From positions 91,258,022 through 91,322,021 of the forward strand of contig CM072513.1 of the NCBI GenBank assembly GCA_036898135.1: a DNA stretch of 64,000 nucleotides, in the 5' to 3' direction. Position 1 is the stretch's first letter. Every line of letters starts with the position of its first letter. This document shows positions 24,672-38,870 of the stretch, one piece after another. Below the pieces are notes generated by a model. It was not told where the DNA came from and did not search any database. It saw nothing but the letters and a program-made list of their open reading frames with translations. The translations under genes were made by a program, and so were the position numbers. The DNA is from Oncomelania hupensis (taxonomy: Eukaryota; Mollusca; Gastropoda; Littorinimorpha; Pomatiopsidae).

Positions 24672-27600
24672 CTGAAGCGGAAAAATTCCATTAAATGGGA
24701 GTATAAACAGAGGTCTAGCCTGTGCAAGCATGCACTGACTTTAACTTTGAGCAAGCTGATTTTTTGGCACGCGTCTTTCCCCTGCCACTAGATTTCTTCT
24801 AATGACGTTTTTTTTTTTTTTTTTACCATTCAGGGATGGGAATGACCAAGACTTGGAGGGGAGTACAAATGTCCAGGGGACCTGGGGCCCGCGGTAGGCC
24901 CTCTGGTACATAGGATCAAGGGGCAACGCCCATGGGAGAGATTTTGCAGTTTTCAACACAATTTTTACCACTTCTCAGCATAGAAATAAGTGAACAAATG
25001 GAATTAAAAAAACATTTAGTCACTTTACTTTTGGGTCATAAAAACATACTTTACACAAACATGTTATCAGGACTCTTTTCTGTAGTAGGCCCTAAAGATG
25101 CATTCTTGTACTATTTAAAAAAATCACCAAATCATTTAGGTATTTCGGACGAAAATGTCATTTTGGTTCAGGGTGTTTTATTTTGTTTTTATTATATAGT
25201 ACAAACCTTTAGAAGATTATCTATCCTATCCTATCCCGTAACTCGGAGGTCGTAGATGATTGTTTAACCAGCGTACTCCATCTTTCCCTGTCCTCAGCAA
25301 CCCTGATTGTTTCGCTTAGAAGATTAAAACAATTAAAATTGTTAAACTCGGTCAATATTAAGGCAATCATTTAATTGTTGTGGGTAACCCTCACACAAAA
25401 TAAAACGCGTTTTTCCCATAGGCCTCACCCCCTCCCCCCCCAAAAAAAAAAAAAAAAATAAAAAAATAAAATAATAATAATATTAAAATAAAAATGCATT
25501 TTCAAAAAATGTAGTTGCTGGGCAGCGCCAGTTTCTCATCTTTCGTTATTGGTCATTTGTTTTAGAAACAACCATTGTACATAGCCATTTGAGACCATAA
25601 TCTGAAGCGATAAACGCTTCCATAACATGCAGTGTAAAATCAAGATGGCGGCAATTGCTAGCGTGCAAGAACGATAACTCTCCAAGTGAACGGCAATCTA
25701 CTAAAAGATGCGCGATCAGTTTATTGTATTTGCTTACGTTTTTCCAGGGGCGTACCAAAAAATTCAGGAGCGCATTTGGATTTTGGTATGGGCGTATATA
25801 CGCGAATGGGCGTACAATTCCCATGCCTGCATGATTCACTTCACTTGAAGTGCCCAGCCAAAAAAATTTCTATCTTCATTGAAATTTTGTGTGTGGGTGG
25901 ATGAATGTTTTGTGTATCATTTTCCTAGGAGCATATGTAATGTCTAATGTCGAATATATTTTGTGGGGAAAACAATAAAACGATGAACAAAAAAAATATG
26001 TTGTAGCGACTCGTGGTCGCATGCATCGGGTGTCCTCTCCATCATCAGAAGAATATCACTAACTTCAACATCATCTAACTAACTCCACATTAACTGGTGC
26101 ATCTGCCCATCCTCCTATGGCCCTCTCCCCCATTCCACTCCCCATTTCATCTTCATCAAAGCCTAAAAATTCTTCTTCACAGTCTGAAGCCATATAACGA
26201 TTTCAAGAATAACATCTCGCCCGCAATTCTGCAAAACCCAATTGCAAAGTTCTAAGAATTACCAAAAAAATTATTCTAGGCACAAAGCAAGCACCAAACT
26301 TCCGCTCCATGCCCTGAACGATTCGGCCGCCATTTGCAAACAGGAAGTAAAATTGTGAGGATGCCCGTAGGTGTGTAACCATGGTTGCAAAGGGAGAGGT
26401 ATGTCGCCGGCAGCGTGCTAAAGGGTAAAGATCCTAACACGGATTGAGTGTCAGCTCGCTACCCAAAACCACCAGCAAGCATTCTAGGTCCCTTTTTCCT
26501 TCCACCCCTGTTTCCCAGGATTGTGCTCAGTTGTACGGGTAGGGGAGGGAGGGAGAAGGGGGAGTCAGACAATGCACCAAAGGCAGCAAGAGGGTACCTC
26601 AGACAGCTGGAATTAGAGCCCTGAGCAGCTCCTTGAGCTGGAAAAGCGCTATGCCACAACGATAAAGATACACCGCTAATGGGGTTACCTTCAGCAGTCT
26701 TCTGTTCTTTAGGGCGAGGTTTGCTTTTGGGCCTGGAATGTGCCGTAGCTGTACTTTGCAAGCAGAAAGCAGAGCACTCCTGAGCTGTGCGAGTTCCAAT
26801 GTAGTGGCAGACGGCTTCCCAGTAGTGAGGCTCGTTGCTGCTGATCAGGTCTCTTGCCCTGGCAAACGTGACGATAAAAATTACCCTGACTCGCCAGCTA
26901 AAGACAACACAGTGGTCTTACTGGCGCCACAAATGAGAAAATTTTTTTTTTAATGACACAGATAAAAAACCTTGCATCCAAATTAATGGTCTGACATATT
27001 TTTCCTCTTTCTTAGCTTACTACACTTCTGCCACGCTTTTACTGAATTCAACTGTGCAGTCTCTTATCCACTTGCTCACATATCCCAATTTCATTATGTG
27101 TGAACGCTTTGGGACAAAAGTGCTTTAATTAGGTACTCCAAGCCCTTCATTGGCTCTTGTCCGCTCGGCAGTTTTGACTCAGTTTTCACTTCACTTTCAA
27201 CACTTATTATTAATGTAAAACTGCATCAAAACGAACAGTGGCTGTATTCAAATAAAAATTGAAAGCTTTATCTTTACATCTGTGTTGTTTTTAATGCATG
27301 TTTATGCGAAAGATTCCGAGAAAACAGCTTTTGCATACGCCCCTATCCGAACGCTGAATGCCGCTGCGAAAAAATTTTCACTGTCGTTTGCTGAGAGGTG
27401 ACTCGTTTCAAAGTCTAAGCGCTTTGCGATACTTCATTGGATGGCCTAAAAATAAGAACCAATGAGAAGTTCGGATACTTAGCTTCATTTACATATAAGT
27501 ATGGTGGGCTCTCGTGTGTAAACGTTTTGTTACGAGCCGAACAAAGTGAATAAAGCGGTTTTGATGTAAGTTTGATTTTAACTAGAAGTTTAAAACTTAG

Positions 27601-30600
27601 CAAGAAATAAAGAGCAGACTTTCCTTTATAAAACTAGGGTATTTATTAATTTGTGCATTACTGTATCGCGGAGCGCTTTGCCGTAGAAAAGTCTACCCAA
27701 ACGGTGTTCGGGTTTTCTTCCGGCCATGGCCAACTCGTAGGCCTATTCAGCGACACGAGTGCTGAGCGTAGTAGCACACCAGTAGGCCTATAATTTGCCG
27801 GCGCGCACTGCGAATTTGATGATTTCCCAACTTTGAAGCACCAAAACGGCTGAACATTACATGGGATAGGCCTGAAGAAAATTGGGCTTAGAGTATAACA
27901 TATGAAGGGGTTACCTGTCAAAAATCAGCTTTCTGGTATCAATATTGGCTTCACTTTGAGACTCCAAAGTTGTCAATTTCTTCAATTCCAAAACGTTGCC
28001 AAAAAACACCAACATTCGGCATTTTCAAACATTAATAACTTTTTACCTATTTGTCCTATGGGGAAAAAAAATATACCACTGTGTTCAGAATGAAAAGCTC
28101 TTTAAATCTATGTCAGTTTTGTGATGAGGAAATCATTTTTTAAAAATGGCTTTTGACTACCTACTTTAATCTTAAGCCTTAGTCTGGTATGATTAATTAC
28201 CATTCGTTAATTAAGGAAAGAAATGGTTCTCTGTTGAATTAGTTAAAAACATTGCATAACAGTCTTCAGAAAGTTATAATCCCTGTTCAGGTCTGTCTTC
28301 GTCGAATGTGATGATCAACAGGAAGCCATTGTTCTCAGACATGACAAAAGGGAAATAACTGCGGTCGATACAACCAAATAAATTGCATAACGCGACTTTT
28401 GCCATGACAGCCAGCTTAAAGGATTAAATTCTGTAAGGCATTGAGCTAAATAAAAACTATTATTATTATTAAGCTTCTGAGACTAACTATCTTCAATGAA
28501 CCACTTTGTTGGGCAAGTAACAAACAAAATCTGACATTCTGCACTCCTCTAATAGATTACCATTGGAAACAACAACAACAACAACAACAAAAAGAGTGAA
28601 GATTGGTATCTTTTCAAAAAGCACGACACCCTTGGAGGGTTGCACCTAAAACAGTAACACCAAACATGCTGGCATTAAAAGACTAGTCAAGACGGTACAT
28701 TATATAAAGTCTCAACAGGACACACTAGTTGGAAAAGCGGGGGATCAAATTCTCTATGTCCTGTGCATTACATAGCCAAGGCAAATGAGTGCATGGCAGT
28801 TATCATCGTTGCAAAAAGGTGATAAATATCACCATAAATACTGTTGTTTTCTTTAGATTATCAATAAATGAAATAAAACAAAACAATGGTTTACTTGGAA
28901 AGTTTCAGCATTTCTTCACTGGTCCACAGCTTGTCTGCGGCCAGCCCGTCTTTTCCCACGCCACTTCCCTCTTGCCTAGTGCCCGCCATGTCCAGCTGCT
29001 GCATGCCTTTCTTCCCTTTCGTGGTGGGATCCGAACCCCCGGGAGGCTGTTTGCGCGATCTTCCTTTATGTTTCTGAGCATCAGGCTTCGCTTTGTCTTT
29101 CCCGTTGACAGTAGCATTGCTGTTTGTATTCCGAGTTGATTTTGACGTCTCGTTGTCATCGTTTTGTGTTTTCTCGATGTTAGGTGCATGCTGGATTTTC
29201 AACTTCTCCCTGAAGACTATCCACTCGTCATCATCATCTTCCTCTTCGGAGTAAGCGTAATTTTTGGCCTTCGTGGGAGCGTTCTTGGCCGGGTCTTTCT
29301 GGGATGATGCTCCAGAGTAGCACGTCTGCCGTTCTCGCTGTGCAGACCTCTGCTGAAGGCGTTTCTCCTTGGACCGGTGGACCAACTCCAACACCTCCTG
29401 GGCCATGTTATCCACTGAAACTTGCTTAACGTTCATGTCTTGGCTGAAGCATTCTGCAGAGTCCTGTCTCTCTAGCCTTTCTTCTTCTAATTCTTCTGAA
29501 TCTGCTGCCTCCCTGTTGTGTCCTGATCGTTGTTTCAACACAGAGTTGCTACCACTAGTACTATTTACAACCACGCTTATTTTCTTTGAAGTTGGTTTTG
29601 TCCCATTTTTCTGCGAAGCAGATTTCTTGGCGTCCTGCGTCCTACTTCTGCGTGTGGCAGCCGTGGAACCACCAGCGTGTATGCCAGCTTTGTCAGGAGG
29701 CTCTGCTGCATCCTGATCCCCGCTTCTGGCTGCATCCACAGTGTTTGTGATGGAACCAGACATGTTCCCTTTACCTGCTGCAGCCCCAGTTGGCAGTTTA
29801 TCTGCTTTAGGTTTCTTGGTATATTTTCCACTTGGTCTTTCCTGCTTGCTGGCAGTCAGCTTAGTGTCGCTGGACGCAGCCTTGCTTTTAGGGTTGACAG
29901 AAGCCAGGGAGCTAATGCTTGTGTCCAGGAAGGAATCGTACTGCCTGGGTTTATTTCTCAGTCTTGTCTGAAAAGACACCAAGAACGAACCGTCAAAATC
30001 AAATCAGGGTCCTAAATTAGCCAATTTCTTTTCCTCCTCATTTTGGAAAAGAAAATATTGGGGAAAGGCTGTACACTAAACTAGAAAGGCACAGCCCATG
30101 TGACTCATATGTGAACTTGCAATATTTAACATGAAAATGAGTGCCCAGAAAAGAAACCAAAGTGAAAGGGTGGCATTACAATGCAAAGTAATACAGACTT
30201 TGATCTTTCTATGCTCTTGACCTTGAGATGACCTTGACCTCTGGCTCCAAATACACTCATGTACTATCATATACTCATGTACTATCATACACTCATGTAC
30301 TATAAAATAACCTACAGAAAAGTTGTATTATGCCCCCAAAAGTGACCTTGGGATGACCTTGACCTTCAGTGATCTTGACCTTCATGTTGTAACATGGGTG
30401 TGTGGGTGTGATGGTTGAAGGAAGTGTCATTCACACACACACACACACACACACACCCACAAGTGGGTTTCATATGTCCACGAAGACCAGGCGTGTGGTG
30501 AAAGTTCGGCAAGGAATTTATTGCTTCTTAGATAGGGAGGCCAGATAGTGAAAGATGTGACCCGATTCAGTGTGAAACAGGTCCAAGAATATAACACAAA

Positions 30601-32954
30601 CTTGAACTTGAAAAAGTAACAATAAATAACTTCAACACTATCACACCCTATGATACACAGGCTGACTAAACTGACTGGCGACGCTGCAGGCACAAAGGCT
30701 ACGAAAAGACTGACAACTTCCTCTCTGATAATATTTCCAAAATCAGATTTACGTTCATAAAAAAATAATCTCTGCTGTACAATTATGAAAAATACAGAAA
30801 ACTTATTATATTATTATAAATGAGATCAGTCAATAGTATTTTCCATATCCTATTAGTTCAGCCAATCAAAACTACAAATATTTTAAACCACGTATTTTGT
30901 GTATTTGATAATGAAAACTAATCACTAATATACAGTGATCGTCCTAGGGATTTGCAAAACCGGTACGACGTCACAGTAAACAAACCCACTCGAACGCAAA
31001 CCGGTAGGCCAGTCACGGAAACCGGTATGACCCATAGCAAAGCTTAATAATGCGTCACTATTTTATATAAGTAGATGGCGACTCTGTTAATGCACTTTCT
31101 GTTTCATTAGAAACATCTTCGTCTTTACATAAACTTCTGTTATCGCCCCTCTCCCCCCTAGCAAAAAATGAAAAAAGAGATTTTTGCTTCTTCATTATTA
31201 CTAGCCTATCTGCCACTGTCGCAATACATACTGACGAGCACGAGGGAAGAAAAAAACGAAAAGTGCGCGAGTTTAATTTATCCGTATTCACGATAGCCTT
31301 GCGCCCGCCAATGTTATATCATTCATTACTCAAGCCATAACTGTTCTGTGGTCTGCAAGGTGCATGGAAGTGTATCGAAATAGCACCGTCTCTGTCTCTG
31401 TCTCTCTCTCTCTTCATTTCTCTTGTTTTTCTTTCTCTTTTTCTTTATTTTTGAAACCAGTCAAACAAAATAAGAATTGGTAGGCTCTACCGGCTACTGA
31501 TTTTTCAACCGGTATTTTTATTCTCAAACCGGTAAAATACCGGTAATTTCCGGTTAAATCCATCCCTGAATATAATTATACAGAAAAAGTAATTATAAAC
31601 ATGTCTGATAAAACATGGATAAAGAAATGTAATATAAAAAGGTACATATACATTAATCTTTAGTATTTTTAATAGGAATTGCACAACAAAATTTTAGCAT
31701 AAACAGTCACTCTATTACAGTGTGACCTCTCATGCTCATATATGATCAAATACCCCAATGTTATTGTATACCATGGATTAATATAGAGCTATTCCACTGT
31801 ATTATGATCTTTAAAAAAAAAAAGACCCAAAATGACCTTGACCTTCAAGATCAATACAAAAAACAGAACATATATAAAAGATCAATCTATCATCTCTAAA
31901 TACAACAAGATTGGACTTTATATTTCTCATATTTTAGGGTCAAGGTCACTTCAAAGTACCTATACTAACCGACTTTGAACAGCTTCAGTAACCTTGACCT
32001 TGGAGTGAGGTTAACCAAATTTGCAAAGTGTGTGTCTCATTGATATCTATCATGCATCAAAGAATCATAAGTTCAATATTAATAACTTACAAAAAGTTCA
32101 ACTTTTTGACACTTTTTAAAAACTTTTCTTGACTAACATATTTTGTTGACACTGTGACCTTGACCTTGAAGTGAAATTTATGGGGTCTGACAGAAATACA
32201 GGAAGTTTGGTTGTGATAGCTGAAATAGGTTCTAAGATTTAAATCCCCTTGCAAATTTTGCACATTTAGAGAGACACATTTATTTATTTATTTATTTATA
32301 TTTTTTATGAATGTCATTTTTGGACTATTTAGGACTAATCTCGCACAGATTTGCAAATATCTGGGAAATACATTTTTTTTAGGGTGGAGTGGGGAAGGGG
32401 CTGAGTACAAAAAATGAAATGCCTTGTTCTTAAATATCGCACTCAAAACATACCACAACACTCAGCTCTTGGTCCGCCATTTTGGCAAAGTGCTGTTCAG
32501 CAGCCCTAGAAGCAAAGCCGATGGTGACATTTCCTTCGTCGTCATACTGTATATACTGGCCCGCCCACTTGGCCAGGCGAGGAATCACCCGCCGACCGCT
32601 CCTGGTACGATGGACTGACTTGGCCTCCACGTTGCGAGCCATCAGTCCCTGTGGGGTCCAAACTGACAACAGACAGCTCAACACTAAACATGACACCTGA
32701 ACAATCTAGTTGAGCTGGCGGGCACATTATGCAAGAACAACCCAATAATAAATGTGACATTCAAGGACTAAAGACATTTCACATCCTGTAAAGAAAGCTT
32801 TGTGAAAAAGAGTTTCACAGAAATAAAATTGTGAATACAGAATGCTATTATAAGCCAAAAGTAAAGTTTTTACAATGATAGCCCATTCACTAAAAAAACC
32901 TGCATAATTTGTTTTTATTTTTGTAGGAAGGAGGCTTAATGCATATAATAACTG

Positions 32955-32997
<43 letters not shown>

Positions 32998-35900
32998 TAT
33001 ATTCAATGTTATCCAACATCATCCAACGTTCTGCCACATACTCATTGCCTCAATTACTCTTGAACACATCATTTTAATCACTAACATTATCAAATGTTCT
33101 ACCAAACACTGACCACCTCAATTTCTCCTCAACACATCATCATCATCATCATCACCACACACTGACCACCTCAATTTCTCCTCAACACATCATCATCATC
33201 ATTAACATCATCACCATACACTGACCACCTCAAAACATCACCATTATATTTATCATGTACTACCAAGCAATGACCACCTCAAATTCCCCTCCACTTTGGT
33301 CAGCTTAAAAGAACAAAGGACTCACTTGCAGGACTGCTGGGGACACTAAACTCTCTGTCTCGCTGAACAGGGGTGCATAACATGTCATCAGGTGCTCCAG
33401 CTTTCTTCTGTACTGGCGTAATTTCGTCTTTTCTCCTTTTCTTGATCACCAACGTCGGGTCCTCTGAAACAGGCCGCTCCTCTCTGGCCTGTTTATTCTC
33501 TGAAGGAGAGGATGTACCTTCTGAAAAAGGCTGTTCTCCTCTCTTCCTTCTTGTAGGTGAACAACTTTTTGCCTGTTCGCTACCTTTGAATTTGTTGCTG
33601 CTATGCCTATCTAACGAACTGTTTGCGGCGGCGTTATTGGTCGAGTTCTCTGCACCGTTACTTGTAGCGTTTTGGGAAGAATCTGATTTTTGTTTCTCCT
33701 TCGGCTGTTTCGCAGGACTTCCCCCTTTCTTTTCTGCCATCAAGCTCTCTGCGGCAGGTTTATCCCTGTGAGGCGTGGGCCTGCTGACTAAGTGATTTGT
33801 GTGAGCCGTCAATGTTCCTTTCCTTGATGGACTGGCTGGCCTGAACACCAACAGCCTTTTGTTTAGCATTCAAAAACAGTAGACTGGCAATAGGGATCTT
33901 TCGGAAGCAAGCAATTTTTATTGTGGAAGTGATTCCGCGCTCTCATGGTTGCCGCGTTGCAGCTTCTAACGCCATGCAAGGGCAGTAATGCAGATGAACT
34001 TGACCTACTTCCAGTTCTTCGCTTAAAACTACGTTCTAAGTCTCAAAACAAGTGCAGGTCCCCATTTTCACATCTAAAATGGTGGAATAAGGTCCCTTTC
34101 ACAAAATCACATAATGCTGAATGTCATACAAGCCATGTAATAAACGAAATATACCTACATCCATTTTCACGAAACCACTTTGAAAGAGTTCTAGAACTTT
34201 CTCCTTTGCACACTAATGAGAGCATAAACTGCTGACATCATAGACAGAAAGTAGTGCGGAATCACTTTCACAACGAAAATCACTCGCTTCCAAAAGATCC
34301 ATAATGACAGTTAATAAAAACAACAGCACCCCAAAAAATTAAAAAATTAAAAAAAAAATACATTTAAAGAGCCCTAGTATAGCCCACTTGAACATGAAAG
34401 ATCCTTTTAACACCTAATAATTGACAGCCTAGCTGACCAAAGAAATCCTACTGTATCATTTTTTAATGTAACGACGATGAGAACTTTGCAGTAAACTCAT
34501 TTTTGCACACACAAAATTAAACTAAATCCTTTAAACTGAAATTGTTTCTCTTTTTTCCTCTCTCTCTCTCTCTCTCTCTTCTGTACAGAAGAAGGAAGGA
34601 AATACAATGTTTCTGTTCAAAACAAAATTAAATGCCCATTGCATCACCACCACCAGCCTTACCAAAGCGATACCTGACAAACACAAACAGCTGCCAGAGA
34701 AAAACATAATATCTGTACTCACCTGTTCCCCGCCATAGACAAATGGGGCTCCAACAAGGTTTTCCAGTCGGGAGGAAAGCCGTAAGCAAACATATTGGCC
34801 AATTCCTTGGAGAAACCTGACAGCAAAGCCCACAGAGAAAGTAACTGTAAGCAATGAAGTTTTTTCGCTTCCTTTTCCCCCCTTTCTCCCAACTGCTGTT
34901 GAGGTTTAGTGCATGTGAAGGAGTGCTCGGAGCAAACTACGAGTTTTGACTGTGTGCTATCTATACAAACTAAATTTATTTTACTATACATGCCATTTAT
35001 TATTTTATTATTTATAATTATTTATTATTATTCTTGTTGTTGTTGCTGTTATTAATATTATTATTATTCCATTTCGCTATACCTAGCCTTGTGTCCTAAA
35101 CGGTGTTGAGTGCCAGCTAAAAAAATATGCCCAGCAAAACACTAGATCCCTTCCACATCCTCCCCGGTTACCCAGGATGTTGCTAAGTTGTCTGGGGAGT
35201 CAGATGATGAGCCTAAGGCAGCAAGCTGGCGCCTCGACTTCCATCCTTTATATCAGCCAGTAATTGAGGCAGCTTGATCCACAAAAGTTCTATATATTAT
35301 AGTGTTACACCTTATTTATCAATAGCTGCTTCAGCCCCCCCCCCCCCCCCCCCCATGCTTGAATCTTGACGTGTGTAACCTGAAAACGTTTATCCACGCA
35401 GCCTGTTCACTCAGCAACAAGGCAGGAGTCATTGGATACAGTTTCACACTTCAACAACTGTATGCAAGATCGCTTTCAGAAAATCACTATAAAGATCAAC
35501 CCTACAAGCAGACAGTGCATCATTTATATAGACTCTCTGCAATCGAGAAAAAAATTTAACATTCCAGCATGACGCAATAACACCCAATAAAAATAAAACT
35601 CGTCACCGGAACTATGCACTGCCTTAAATCATAGAACAGTGGTGTTCCTAGGATTAGAGGGCAATAGAACAAAATGTCCTAAATCATAAAACTAATCGGA
35701 CATCATGTCCTGACTACATAAAAGCAATAGGACATTCAGATTGTGAAGCGAACCGATTAATGGTGCTTCTTTAGAAGACAGTGACTGAGAATAAATATGA
35801 ATAAAGTAAAACAAAAACTCTGTTGTGTAAACAGTTTAAAAATGCCCTTTTGTTGTTCGACGGAATGTACTAAAGAGTGATAATAGTCTAGCATTGTCCA

Positions 35901-38825
35901 CTATTCAAACTCGTTTTAACGGCTTTGACACTCCAGTTTGTACAGATGGTTCTTGCAGTGACCGCTCTAGTCATAATACTATCGGACAATGACCGCTAAT
36001 TTCGCAATAGAATCGGGCATTTGACGGGACACAGGTGTTTGCATTCGGTCATTTTCCAAACGAATCGGACCATGACCGATGTCCGAGGCCTCGGGACATC
36101 ACTGATAGAACATTCTTTAGGTTGTTTTTTTTTTTTTTTTTTTTTTCCCATCGTGTTCTTTTTGTTTTGTTTGTGTGTAGCTGATGAAGTGTAACAATTT
36201 ACACAAAATATTCTAGTTTAGGTGTTTTGGTGTTCGTTTTTATCACAAACATTCTTTAGGTTAGAAAAATCGCTTAACTATTACGAGACCTGGAAACTTT
36301 GGTCGATAATAAACAAGTAATTCCAGAAAATTCTCAATATCGACCAACGAAAATTATTAACATTATACAAAGCTTCTTCTAGCAACAGTGCAAAATCACA
36401 TCAAATGTAAATACACGCTACCATTGCATGCTTTGCAAAACAAAATGATTGGGAGGCACGGTGGCCTAATGATTAGAGCTTTGGCGTGCGGATCTGAAGG
36501 TCCCAAGTTCGAGCCCAGGCTGGGGCATTGTGTTGTGTCCTTGGGAAAGACACTTTACTCCCGTTTCCTACTCCTTCGGATGAGAGTATAAACCGAGGTA
36601 TAGTCTGTGTTGCATACATTCCATCATAACGAACTTTAAAGATCCTGACGCTTATGTCCTAGACGGGTGAGTGCCGGCGACAAGAACTCACCCAGCTTGC
36701 ACCTAGGTCTTTCTCCCCCCATCCCTGGCTGCCCAGGATTGTGCTCAGTTGTTTGGAGCGTTATTATGATGCACCCAAAGGCTGCAAGTTGGCTCTTTGG
36801 GCGGCTTGAGTTAGATCCTGTATCGGCCAGCGCCTTGAGCAGTTCTTGAGCTGGAAAAGCTCTATATTAGAACGATTAAATAATATTAATAATAATTGTC
36901 TATCGTGCGATTCTCAATCGTAACATATAGGAACAATATATAACGCCTAACCTTGACAAAGCGTTTCCGACATGAAACAAACTACAGGAAAACAAAGCTT
37001 AACGTCCCATTGCGTAAGTGTTAAGGACGAAACACTATGTCACCATCTTGACAACAATGGTCATCATCATCATCTTATCGAACAACCATATGGTGTAAAC
37101 CTGTAGACTGTACTACAATTAAATGGACACGACTACAGACTATTAAGATACATTTCCATTTACATGTTGTGAGCTTTTACGTTGTACCAGCAGTCACCTT
37201 GTTATCAAATATAAGAATAAAAATAATATATTAAACCTAACTAACTAAATAATAGTAAAAAAAAATAACCCACCCGCAGCTCTGGTGTGAGTGACAGCCT
37301 GTTTGCCCACCAAATTGTACAGCGTTCCACTGACAGATTTCAGCATGCGATTGCTCACACGCTCCACAATGATGGAACTCAGCCAGTAGTAGCTGGTGTT
37401 TCTGCAAAACACCATAGCTAGCAAGTTTGATTCCAAACTCTTACGTTTTATTTACACAAAACAAAAGCCTGTGATGTTCTTGCAAAAAGAACGCAGCAAG
37501 TCAAACGTTATGTACACCCAAACAATAACCAGAAGAAAGAGCAATGAATGGCTGGCTATCTACATTATCATCATTATCAACAATCTACATTATCATCATT
37601 ATCAACAATCTACATTATCATCATTATCAACAACCTACATTATCATCATTATCAACAATCTACATTATCATCATTATCAACAATCTACCTTATCATCATT
37701 ATCAACAATCTACATTATCATCATTATCAACAATCTACCTTATCAACATTATCAACAATCTACATTATCATCATTATCAACAATCTACATTATCATCATT
37801 ATCAACAAACTACCTTATCATCATTATCAACAATCTACCTTATCATCATTATTAACGATCTACATTATCATCATTATCAACAATCTACATTATCATCATT
37901 ATCAACAATCTACATTAGCTTCATTATCAACAATCTACATTATCATCATTAACCACAATCTACATTATCATCATTATCAACAACGATCTGCAGCCAAGAA
38001 GGTGACCTTTCAGCAATATTTCTTTTTTTTTTAATGACTTGTTTCTGATTTTGCAATTCTGACCAAAGCAGGCAAAATATTTTGTTGTTTGGGGGGTGGA
38101 GTGGACAGAGTATTTAGGTAGCACGCAAATCAGCAAACAGCCATTTTTTTTTTTAAGCTGACTTTTTACAGTCATCAAATGGTGTTGAATTTTTATTATT
38201 AAAACCAATTATAATATAAAAATCTTGAACATTTTGATTTCATGAGGGTTGGTTGGGGGTGAATGCATAAGATTCTGGCACACAAACACACGGGTTAAAA
38301 ACATATCAACGTTCACCACAATGCAACGACTCACGGCAGTTTCCCCTCCAGTCGCACCCCCTTGAAATGCGGGACAGGCTGCAGCGACCATGATGTCATC
38401 TTGTAAACCTTGCCTTTGTTCTCTTTGCTGGGCACTTCTGCTTTCCTCTCTCGCCTGCTCTGTGGTGAGGTAGAGTCCCTCACCGACGACCCCTTACCGG
38501 CTGCAGATCAAGATGGGAAAAGGGTTCAAACAGTTACCAGTCTAGATTTACATGACCATTTCCACGCCCAAATTAGATTTTTCCAGGACAGGTGCACCGC
38601 TCAACCCGCACACACCCACAAAGAAAAAAAATTCTACAAATACCTTAAGTCCATTAATTTTCACTTTTGCTTTAGTTTCACGTGTTAATTTCTCTGAGAT
38701 TATGCTCCTATGAATTTCAAGGTATTCCTTCTTCACCTCTGCTGACTTTCTCATAGCATTCAATTTGGTCAAGAAGTCCAGAAAAAAAAAGAAAAAAAAA
38801 GAACCACACTATGTATTGCCATTTT

Positions 38826-38870
<45 letters not shown>

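Larger units (their letters stand above)
35374..36925 (-). mobile_element. Degenerate solo LTR with two nested insertions
   Basis: Outer segments 35374-35636, 36105-36448 and 36898-36925 match the LTR at 61696-62249: TTTATCCACGCAGCCTG, CAACTG.ATGCAAGATCGC, TCGATAATAAACAAG, ATACAAAGC and the CGTAACA end. On the plus strand it starts TGTAAC and ends GTAACA. No internal retroelement sequence and no clear 5-bp duplication. A hAT-like element and a SINE lie inside it. Confidence 0.75.

Noticed and set aside
28789..30015. Plus-strand ORFs opposite the large SANT-side exon
   Set aside because: They are antisense shadows of the coding exon 29967-28895.
32430..32696. Separate small protein starting at an internal Met
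   Set aside because: The frame is an internal MIS18BP1 exon with AG at 32663 and GT after 32454; the apparent Met is upstream intron sequence.
37396..38034. 212-codon plus-strand ORF
   Set aside because: It covers the 25-bp minisatellite, where all frames are similar.
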